Part shown: piece by piece, positions 57,105 through 64,000 of the stretch
How positions within the stretch are numbered: the stretch's first letter is position 1
Layout: every line of letters starts with the position of its first letter
DNA from: SZUA-36 sp963727635
GTDB taxonomy: Bacteria; Pseudomonadota; Gammaproteobacteria; Xanthomonadales; SZUA-36
DNA length: 64,000 bases
Direction of reading: 5' to 3'
Assembly (NCBI GenBank): GCA_963727635.1
Contig: CAVSHP010000019.1
Span: 1 to 64,000, forward strand
The notes under the pieces: generated by a model
The model's database searches: none
What the model saw: the letters and a program-made list of their open reading frames with translations, nothing else
Told to the model about the DNA's origin: nothing
Program-made: the position numbers and the translations under genes

Positions 57105-57290
57105 CCGGTCACCCATGCCCTAAAACCCAAAAGAGATGGGTGTCCTGAATGGCACTAAGTTAAGCCGTTCTTGTATTGAATGAGCACTTACGAATACCGC
57201 TTCATATAATGACTAATTCGTTGACATCTAAGGTGATAAATATCCTTAACTTAGTGCCATTCATGGGTGTCCTAACTTTTTCTAACTTTT
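57105..57290. repeat. GGACACCCA-family repeat, locus f, split by a small insertion
   Basis: ATGGGTGTCCT stands at 57136-57146 and again at 57263-57273, followed by AACTTTTTCTAACTTTTTTA. The two copies are the 11-bp direct repeats around the element at 57147-57262. Before insertion the sequence would read ATGGGTGTCCTAACTTTTTC, a normal member of the family. Confidence 0.75.
57147..57262. mobile_element. 116-bp MITE with 18-bp inverted repeats and 11-bp target duplication
   Basis: Ends GAATGGCACTAAGTTAAG (57147-57164) and CTTAACTTAGTGCCATTC (57245-57262) are exact complements. Both sides carry ATGGGTGTCCT, an 11-bp direct repeat. The 80-bp interior codes for nothing. Long target duplications and ends of this type are known from IS4-family elements, so an IS4-like parent is proposed, not proven. 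It gives a dated insertion into a GGACACCCA-family repeat. Confidence 0.8.
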
Positions 57291-57398
57291 TTATCTCCAA
57301 CTATCCCTGGCTTTCCCCTCAATCTTTTCCTTAAACGGTGCATATAAAAATTCAGCTGCTATACTTTTTAAAATTGACGAGGGGATGAAACATTGAAG

Positions 57399-58791
57399 AT
57401 GGGCCAACGGTTGACCAACAGATATACGGGTGTATTGGCAGTGCTGGTTTTGGGTTTGCTCTTCGCTGCAAGTAATGCACAGGCAGGCAAAACCCTAGTG
57501 TGGGGACAACAAATGCAACGGTGGTGAAACCCAGCTCAGCTGCCCACAGGATTGCAGTGCACCAGCCGTGTGCGGCGATGGAACCTGTGATGCAGGTGAA
57601 AGCTGCAGCAGTTGTGCGACCGACTGCGGCGTCTGTCCACCGACCACCTGTAATAACGATGGTGTCTGTAACGACGGTGAGGACTGCCTGGGCTGTAGCG
57701 ATTGTCCTGGTCAGACAGGCGGCAAGCCAAAGAACCGTTTCTGTTGTGGTAATCCTACCTGTGATACGAATATTTGCGGCGCCAATGCCTGCAGCGCCAC
57801 GCCCGTTTGTGGCAACGGCATCGTGGAATACAACGAAGAGTGCGATTATGCAGACCCGGTAAGCGGGGGCAATTGCGATCTGTTCTGTCAAATCATTCCC
57901 GCTACTGTCTCGGTTCCGTCAAACCAATTCAATGTCGGTGATTCCATAGGTGAGGGTGAAGCCGCCAACGGCACCATCGGTGCAGCCAACCATCAACTGG
58001 TATGGTCCACCGGTTATGATGGTGGCGACAGTGTTAACAGCCTGAACGAGCGCTTCGAAGTATTGGATTCGGTTGCCTACACGGAAAATAACGCCAGCAG
58101 GGATGGCGCTATCAACCAGGCTGTCAGTGGTGCTGTGATGGCGGATTTTGCAGCACAGGCGCAGGCAGTGGCGACACAGGCTGCAGCCGTGCCGCCCGGC
58201 ACCGCCGGTATGGTCAGTATCCTGCTTGGTAACAACGATGTTTGTGCCGATGATATTGCCAGCATGACCGATCCGGGCCTGTTTGAAACCCAATACCGCG
58301 CAGGTCTGGATGTGTTGGCGAGTACGCCGTTTCCCGAATCAGTCAATTTACATATTTCAGGAATCCCCGATATCTACTGGTTGTGGAACGCAAAACGGGA
58401 TAATTTCTACTGCAGGGCTTTAGCATGGCCTTTTGTTCCATGCCAGGTCCTGCTGAAAAACGCCGGTGACGATTGTGCCAGCGATGCCTCGCGTGAGGAT
58501 CCCGATACGGTTTACCCCGGCGATGGCGCGAATTGCCAGCGCCGCAAGGACTTCCATGCCCGCATCAGGGATGACTACAATACTGTCCTGAGTGGCGTGC
58601 TCGCCGAATACCAGGCAAATGGCCTGCTGTTGAATGCCGAGTATATTGACATTTTCGATGTGCGTTTCGGATCGAGTCAAGTCAACAATGGTGACTGCTT
58701 CCATCCCAGTACCGCCGGGCACTCACTGTTGGCCGAAAAAGAATGGTGCCGCTCGAAATGGGGTGCTGACGACCCGCTGTGCTCACCGTGA
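57399..58791 (+). CDS. Secreted SGNH hydrolase with N-terminal Cys-rich repeats, one frameshift
   Basis: About 464 residues. The ATG at 57399 gives a signal peptide (TGVLAVLVLGLLFAASNAQA). After a one-base shift near 57502 come three or four Cys-rich repeats: CGDNKCNGGETQLSCPQDC, CGDGTCDAGESCSSCATDCG, CNNDGVCNDGEDCLGCSDC, and CGNGIVEYNEECDYAD. The hydrolase part has NQFNVGDSIGEGEA (block I GDS), SILLGNNDVCADD (block III, GxND), and NGDCFHPSTAGHSLLAEKEW (block V, DxxH). It therefore has a full SGNH set and should be an exported esterase/lipase-type enzyme, possibly acting on a polysaccharide or lipid. The FKBP gene follows 16 bp downstream. Confidence 0.82.
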
Positions 58792-58807
58792 CCAGGATGT
58801 TCGTGAT

Positions 58808-59260
58808 ATGAAACCAATGGTGAAAAATATATTTTTACTTGCAACGTTTGTCCTTTCCTTTGGACTTGCTGGCAGTGTCCTGGCTTCTGATGAAGCTTTC
58901 CAGGCTGGACCCGGCGGCTTACGCTTCAAGGATCTGCAACTGGGTCAGGGTCCTGTGGCCACCACCGGCGAGGTGGCTACCATCCACTTTGTCGGATGGG
59001 TCGATGAACATGGCACCAGGGGTAAGGAAATCTATAATTCCCGTAACCAGGGCCAGCCGGTGTCATTTGTCATAGGCACTAACGGCGTAATGCAGGGTTG
59101 GAACGAAGGCGTGATCGGTATGCGACCGGGCGGAAAAAGAATGCTCCTGCTGCCCCCTTCCATGGCCTGGGGCGGGCGGGAAATCGAAGGTGTCGTACCC
59201 GCTGATACAGCGATGATGTTTCGCATCGAATTGATCAAGTTGGAAAATATTTCTGAGTAA
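58808..59260 (+). CDS. Exported FKBP-type peptidyl-prolyl isomerase
   Basis: 150 residues from the ATG at 58808 with a signal peptide (NIFLLATFVLSFGLAGSVLA). The FKBP core: TTGEVATIHFVGWVDEHGTR, QPVSFVIGTNGVMQGWNEGV IGMRPGGKRMLLLPPSMAWG, VVPADTAMMFRIELIKLE. Active-site aromatics and the IGMxxGGKR loop are present. It follows the SGNH hydrolase by 16 bp and is probably a folding helper for that Cys-rich partner in the periplasm. Confidence 0.88.
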   Translation: MKPMVKNIFLLATFVLSFGLAGSVLASDEAFQAGPGGLRFKDLQLGQGPVATTGEVATIHFVGWVDEHGTRGKEIYNSRNQGQPVSFVIGTNGVMQGWNEGVIGMRPGGKRMLLLPPSMAWGGREIEGVVPADTAMMFRIELIKLENISE

Positions 59261-59354
59261 TTGGGGTCAGAGTCTGGCACGAGAATAAAACCAGGCAGGC
59301 CTCCCTGCTATCAAAAAAGTTATCCGGCCGATTTTTGAGGGCTTGGTTTTCATT

Positions 59355-59915
59355 TTATATAATCGAAACGCCTGTAAAATACGGGTGCAACATCACTACA
59401 ACCACGAAAATTACCAGGCTGATGGCAAGCCCCCTGATTTCCCTTGCCCAGCCAGGTACCGGCTGCTTAACCCATGCGCCTTCCCGCCGGTTGATAAACA
59501 CCATTTCCAAAACCGCCCAGAGACCCATGCTTCCGAATAATAGTAGCGAGCGGCTATCGCCATTTAGCACCAGGTGAGCAAAGGCCCAAACAGCGACGCC
59601 AGTCAGTTGTGGATGACGGATAAACCGTTTGATACGGGTTGGATACTTGGATGCGCCAAACAGGATAAATGCGATCAGAACCAAAAACATCGCGATATGC
59701 CTGGTAAATGCCGGTAGTTGGTAGAGAAAGGTTGGTACGGTGCTGCGCCAGCCAAATATGATCAGCGCCAACGAGGATAATATCAGTAATGTAAACAGAA
59801 GCTTGTATGCTTTTTCACCCCATTGGGTGATCAATTTCTGCCTCAGCGGCGCTGCCAATGATGGGAGGAAATGAACCAGGGACCAAATCAGTAAACCAGC
59901 AATCAGTAACCCCAT
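59355..59915 (-). CDS. nnrU: NnrU family membrane protein
   Basis: A 186-residue inner-membrane protein with five or six hydrophobic segments (MGLLIAGLLIWSLVHFLPSL, YKLLFTLLILSSLALIIFGW, IAMFLVLIAFILFGASKYP, LAISLVIFVVVVMLHPYFTG) and the family's HPQLTGVAVWAFAHLVLNGD. NnrU was first noted near denitrification genes; no such genes are here. The role is not settled. Confidence 0.82.
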   Translation of the reverse strand: MGLLIAGLLIWSLVHFLPSLAAPLRQKLITQWGEKAYKLLFTLLILSSLALIIFGWRSTVPTFLYQLPAFTRHIAMFLVLIAFILFGASKYPTRIKRFIRHPQLTGVAVWAFAHLVLNGDSRSLLLFGSMGLWAVLEMVFINRREGAWVKQPVPGWAREIRGLAISLVIFVVVVMLHPYFTGVSII

Positions 59916-60207
59916 TATTCAACTCCTGTTTTGAATGTTCAAACGTATGTTATCGGCCTTGCGGATTTTCACGCATCGGCGCCGAAGCCTGCTCGCAGCA
60001 ACCATTACACTTTACAACACTGAACTTGTCCACATCTGCTTCACAGCCCTCAAGGGAATTGATCTGGCCAGAGGATAAACGGCACTGATACCTTTCTGAA
60101 ACCGGCCAGCTAGTTGACACCCCCTCAAAGAACAAGACAGAGACAACAAGACAGGAAACAAGAATAAGGGAAACCCACGCCAAGATAGGCACCCACCGCC
60201 AAACAAG

Positions 60208-60420
60208 ATCAGGACACCCACCGCTTGGATACAGATTAGCTGTGGGTGTCCTGATTACCTGGGAAGAATAAGGCAGGACACCCATGAATAAGTCAGGACA
60301 CCTGTCAAATATTCAATTCCACCGTCGTGGGTGTCCTTTGCCGCGGCTTTGCCGCCCACATAGTTCAATTTAGAGATGGGTGTCCAACTTTCCAACTTTT
60401 GTTATCCCAACTTTTGTCCC
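60208..60420. repeat. GGACACCCA-family repeat, locus g
   Basis: The clearest member: ATCAGGACACCCA (60208-60220) and TGGGTGTCCTGAT (60243-60255) form a perfect 13-bp stem with a 22-base loop. Further units are GCAGGACACCCAT (60273), GTCAGGACACCTG (60292), TGGGTGTCC (60328), and GATGGGTGTCC (60375) followed by AACTTTCCAACTTTTG. Located between NnrU and the secreted paralogue. Confidence 0.85.
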
Positions 60421-60438
60421 CTGTGTGTTGGTTTTCCA

Positions 60439-61585
60439 CTAGTGGTTTGCGGCAACCCGGGCCTCGTAATCGCGGCAGTCGTAGCCGGCCGTTTCCAGTG
60501 AGAAGATACGCTGGAGGCGTCTCACGCCCTGACCGAGTCCGAGACTGCTGTAGTCGAATTCAAAACCGAGGTCGTTGCAGCTATTGGACGTGATGGTGAC
60601 GCTGCCGACGATTTCGCGATCAGCCCGCTTACTGCCGCGGAATTCTCCGTTGGTGACCCTCTCGATGGGAATGGTTACTTCGCTCGCGCCGGGTTCGAAT
60701 TCCGCGGCGCCGGTCAGCCACAGCATGTTGCCATCGGTATCGAAGGTGTACTGCGTGAGGAAGATCACCAGCGGCAAATCAGGCACGCCAGGCGCAGAGT
60801 CCTGTCTTACGCCGACCTGGTCGGAGATGGCCAGTTGAAAGCCCTGGTCGGCGGCCCCTTCGATCACCCAGGTGCCGGATTGGCGCCCTGACAGCGGGAG
60901 GCGTGGCACCGGCAGCAGGCAGCAGGTCTGCGGTGGCCGGGAGCGATTGTCAGTAACCAGTGAAACTGTGTCCACAACCAGTGACAGTTTGAAAGCGAGC
61001 GTTATACTCAGAAGCGGTCAGCCAACTGATGCAGTACCACCACTCATCCAGCGATGCTTGACCGCCGTCCAGCAGGAACACCCATTTCCGCTCGCCTGCG
61101 ATGGAAGTGTATCCTTCCGTGCATCGTCGTCCCCGAGGTTTGCTGACGAGGTAGGCGCTCTCGCTGTCAAACACTCCCGGAACCCCAGCCGTTGGGCTCC
61201 GAGGCAAGGGTCAGTGGCCTCTGTTAGAATTCTGCGATCTCTTCGCCCACAGGGTTGGAAGTTGGATTTCGACTTCACTGTCAGCGTATACCTCCGACAG
61301 ACTGAACTGCAGCCAGATCAGCGAGCGGCCGGGCTCACTACACGGGACTGCGATAAGCCTTGAGCCCCAGAGGAATGCTGCTTATGGGCAAATGCGTCGT
61401 ACAACTGAATCTCTTTTTCGTAAAACTTGACCGCATGCTCATCCAGCCAGGTCTGACGCATCCATGGTGGGGACGTGCGCACAAGCCGGTGGGTAAGGCA
61501 GACGTGGGTTACTGACGAAATTCGAGTTCGCCAGGGCGGAATTGCAGCCCAGCAGGGCCAGCAGCGCGTATGCAAGTGCTTTCAT
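60439..61585 (-). CDS. Secreted protein, paralogue of the next gene, frame-shifted
   Basis: About 382 residues, the same as its neighbour. The ATG at 61585 has GAGGAGG upstream and a signal peptide (ALAYALLALLGCNSALA). The pieces in order are NFVSNPRLPYPPACAHVPTM, VKFYEKEIQLYDAFAHKQHS, SEPGRSLIWLQFSLSEVYAD SEVEIQLPTLW, AGERKWVFLLDGGQASLDEW WYCISWL, then the intact C-terminal domain: SGTWVIEGAADQGFQLAISD, FLTQYTFDTDGNMLWLTGAA, EIVGSVTITSNSCNDLGFEF. About four shifts break it. The C-terminal domain is shared with 61611-62762 and with the amidohydrolase N-terminus at 35.5 kb. Confidence 0.72.
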
Positions 61586-61610
61586 CGTTGTATCCTCCTC
61601 GAAGTTGGCG

Positions 61611-62762
61611 TCAGTTATTTTGTTGCAGGGACAGGCTGTCCAGCCTTGCCTTGTAGTCACGGCATGGGTAGCCGGCGATTTCCAGTGCTTCGAAACGCTG
61701 CAGATGCATGTCCCCCGTACCCATGCCCAGGCCGGCCAGGTCATAGCCTGCTTCCAGTTCATTGCACTGCAGGGCCTTGAGCAGAACGCTGCCCACCACT
61801 GCGCGTTCAGCCACCTGGCTGCCGAGGAATTGCCCCTGGGTAACCTGTTCGATGGGAATCGATACCTCGGTGGCCCCCTGTGGGAAGCGGCCCGCACCGG
61901 TAAGCCACAGCAGCTTGCCCTGTGTATCGAAGGTGTACCATGAGAGGAAAACAGTCAGGTCCGAGAGCTCAGGCTCCGCTATTTCGGAACCGGTCGGTGG
62001 GACCGGGTTGCTGAATGAAAGGAGTAAGCCCTGGTCGGCGGCGCCTTCCTCGACCCAGGTGCCGGACAGGCGTCCGTTCAACGGCAGGGATGGGTTGGGT
62101 TCCAGCGCATCCTGCGTGGCCGGCACGTCGATATTTAACAATGTTGAGCCATCTTCTGCATAGAACACGAGCGGGAACGAGCCGTTGTAGTATTCCGTCA
62201 GGAAGCCCGCGTCCCAGTATTGCCCCACGGGATTGATATCCAAAATGTAGCGCCAGGTGAATCGATGCGGATCGTCCCAGCCATCCGTGTAGTCGCCGAA
62301 TGAGTGCCTGGTCAGAGAGTTTTGCGCAATGCTTTGGCCCCAGGTATTTGGTTCAGCCTTGAGTTCGAAGGGGACGATATGCATGGCGGTGCCTTCGCCG
62401 CCGAGGGTTGGCAACACGTAACTCTCATTATATATCCACCCGGGCCGCAGCCTGAATTCGACAAGAATCACCGAGCGGTCAGGTTCTGCGCAGCCGATTC
62501 GATATACATTCATGTCAACTTTGCCGCGGTTTGTGAAAGGATCCGTACTTTGCACTTTGTGGACAGCGTCCAGCCACACCTCTCCGCTGTAAAACAGGGC
62601 CACGTTGTCCCCGTAGAGATCGGTCTGACGAAGCGGGAGGGTAACGCAGCCGGGTGGGTAGGGTGCGTATGGGATACCGGTGTAGTACGGATCGGCCAGT
62701 GCCGCATGATAAAAGCAAGCCAGTAGCAGGCCAAGCAGGGTATTCGCTCTCATGTTTTTCAT
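61611..62762 (-). CDS. Secreted protein with C-terminal GTW/WYTFD beta domain
   Basis: A 383-residue exported protein (NTLLGLLLACFYHAALA signal). N-terminal half: YPPGCVTLPLRQTDLYGDNV ALFYSGEVWLDAV, IGCAEPDRSVILVEFRLRPG, TEYYNGSFPLVFYAEDG, unfamiliar. C-terminal domain (about 225-370): SGTWVEEGAADQGLLLSFSN, TVFLSWYTFDTQGKLLWLTG AGRFPQGATEVSIPI, AVVGSVLLKALQCNELEAGY, ending YPCRDY. No catalytic motif is seen. It lies 25 bp upstream of its paralogue and both face a divergent CadC-like regulator. Function unknown. Confidence 0.78.
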   Translation of the reverse strand: MKNMRANTLLGLLLACFYHAALADPYYTGIPYAPYPPGCVTLPLRQTDLYGDNVALFYSGEVWLDAVHKVQSTDPFTNRGKVDMNVYRIGCAEPDRSVILVEFRLRPGWIYNESYVLPTLGGEGTAMHIVPFELKAEPNTWGQSIAQNSLTRHSFGDYTDGWDDPHRFTWRYILDINPVGQYWDAGFLTEYYNGSFPLVFYAEDGSTLLNIDVPATQDALEPNPSLPLNGRLSGTWVEEGAADQGLLLSFSNPVPPTGSEIAEPELSDLTVFLSWYTFDTQGKLLWLTGAGRFPQGATEVSIPIEQVTQGQFLGSQVAERAVVGSVLLKALQCNELEAGYDLAGLGMGTGDMHLQRFEALEIAGYPCRDYKARLDSLSLQQNN

Positions 62763-62958
62763 CCTCGCGTTCGTCAGCCAATGATTGTCAGGGGTTCATG
62801 ACTTCAGCATCGGTGCCCGGGTGTGCAATCACCTGAAGATTTCCTCAGTTTTTTCTCAGGATGAAATTTCTGTGCTGGATTTCCTACACTTAAGCAATGA
62901 CGCGAATAACAGCGCAGTCCACAACAATGGATGCGAGCATTTTCGCATCTGGAGCAGC
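62763..62958. promoter_or_regulatory. Divergent promoter region
   Basis: About 195 bp between the secreted-protein pair and the CadC-like regulator gene. Promoters for both directions should be here; no boxes could be chosen with confidence. Confidence 0.35.
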
Positions 62959-64000
62959 ATGCAGGATCCGCAATACGCGAGCGTGCCAGTAACTTCCGCC
63001 TTTCAGCTTGGGGCATCTCCATGTCGATCCGGACATCGGAATCGTCAGGGGGAGCGAGGGGAGTGTGCATTTGGAACCGCGGGTGATGGCTGTCCTGCAG
63101 GCGCTTGCGCGCAGCCCGGGAGAACTGGTGTCACGCGCCGATTTGCTGGCGGAGATCTGGCCCGGTGGCGCCATTTACGACGAGGCGCTGACCCAGTGCG
63201 TTTACCAATTGCGTCAGCAACTCATCAGTGCGGGTGGCGATGAGTGCCGCAAACTGATCAACACCGTGCCCAAGCGCGGCTACGTGCTCGATGGTGATGT
63301 GCAGCCTGTCGAAGCCACGCCTGGCGAAGTCGAGGCATCCCGGCCTCGTGGTCCCGGTCGGCGTCTCTTAGCCGGGATTCTGGCTGCATTGCTGGTTGTT
63401 GTAGCTGCCGGGGTGTTTCTCGAGTGGGGCAACAAGCCGGATGCAGAAAACGTTCTGCCGAGCACACACACACTTGCAGTGCTGCCTTTCCTGCCGGTGG
63501 TGGAGGCGAACCGTGACCCGGCGCTTGAACTGGGCATGGCGGATACCTTGATTGCCCGTCTCAGCGGCAAAGGGGCGATCATTGTCAGACCCATTACCTC
63601 GGTGCGCCGCTACAGCGACTTGGAGCGGAACTCGTTGCAGGCGGGACACGAACTGGGGGTGGATGCGGTCGTCGAGGGCAGTATCCAGCGATCGGGAGAG
63701 ACGATGCGTGTGACCGTGCGCCTGTTGCGGGTGTCCGATGGCGCAGCGCTATGGGCGGATACCTTCAACGAACAGTTCTCCGGCATCTTTTCTGTGCAGG
63801 ATGACATCTGCGAGCGCATCGCAACTGCCCTGGCCCCCGAGTTGGGGCAACAGGGGGACAAGATTCTTGCGCAGGTCGGGACTTCCAATACCGAAGCTTA
63901 TGAACTCTATCTCAAGGGCCGATACCACCTGGCGCGCCTGACGCCTGCAGATTTGCGCGCCAGCGTCGATTATTTCCGTGAGGCCGTTGCACTGGACCCC
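62959..64000 (+). CDS. CadC-like winged-helix regulator with membrane segment and TPR, 5' part
   Basis: Starts MQDPQYASVPVTSAFQLG; removing one G from the GGGG run at 63010 continues into HLHVDPDIGIVRGSEGSVHL EPRVMAVLQALARSPG and SRADLLAEIWPGGAIYDEAL TQCVYQLRQQL, an OmpR/PhoB-type winged helix ending LINTVPKRGYVL. A membrane helix (LLAGILAALLVVVAAGVFLE) separates it from a periplasmic part: THTLAVLPFLPVVEANRDPA, LGVDAVVEGSIQRSGETMRV TVRLLRVSDGAALWADTF (TolB/FlgO-like), then TPR (TEAYELYLKGRYHLARLTP, ASVDYFREAVALDP). It runs off the window. Divergent from the secreted pair, it may control them. Confidence 0.82.

Overview
The window looks like chromosomal DNA of a Gram-negative proteobacterium, most likely a gammaproteobacterium. 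The evidence is a pyruvate dehydrogenase E2/E3 tail with a lipoyl domain on E3, a flagellin-type nonulosonic acid (pseudaminate) locus, an NhaA antiporter, outer-membrane and Sec-exported proteins, and a CadC-like wHTH/TPR regulator. No rRNA, tRNA or CRISPR array was recognised. The species cannot be named from the sequence.

Layout. 1-2716: 3' part of aceF and complete lpdA (+). 2747-3783: a broken LysR gene next to a hairpin-rich, gene-free block. 3788-9571 (-): a tightly coupled operon pseB-pseC-(pseF'::'pseI deletion fusion)-methyltransferase-Maf/DUF115, the signature of flagellin glycosylation with pseudaminic-type sugars. 10293-23595 (-): a second, equally tight operon with an N-truncated pseC, a sugar O-methyltransferase, a second pseF, two zinc-ribbon methyltransferase-like proteins, a polysaccharide pyruvyltransferase homologue, a DXS/transketolase-like enzyme, an SDR, an ATP-grasp protein, a NeuB-like synthase without SAF domain, a PseG-like protein and a GH57-like protein. 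This looks like a pathway for an undescribed acidic or branched sugar and is the best candidate for a new system here. 23.6-25.1 kb: gene remnants and small mobile-like repeats. 25123-30891 (-): four DUF1254/DUF1214 exported paralogues next to a divergent AraC regulator.

31-64 kb is a mosaic of housekeeping and accessory genes: outer-membrane protein, radical SAM protein, secreted amidohydrolase, pyruvate oxidase-like enzyme, Glu-type dehydrogenase, PRC-NhaA fusion, tandem Usp, a vWA/PAN plus CARDB secreted pair, a disulfide reductase-family flavoprotein, a Tricorn-type protease, an OsmC-monooxygenase-AhpD operon, a Cys-rich SGNH hydrolase with FKBP, NnrU, and two tandem secreted paralogues facing a CadC-like regulator.

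Two features cut across the window. First, a dispersed intergenic repeat family built on TCAGGACACCCA / TGGGTGTCCTGA arms with AAAAAGTCAGG iterons occurs at seven loci between 32 and 61 kb. Second, many genes are interrupted by single-base shifts. Where inspected, several fall in homopolymers and adding or removing one base restores the family sequence, so most are probably assembly or sequencing indels. Truncations that abut repeats, and the pseF/pseI fusion, look like real rearrangements.
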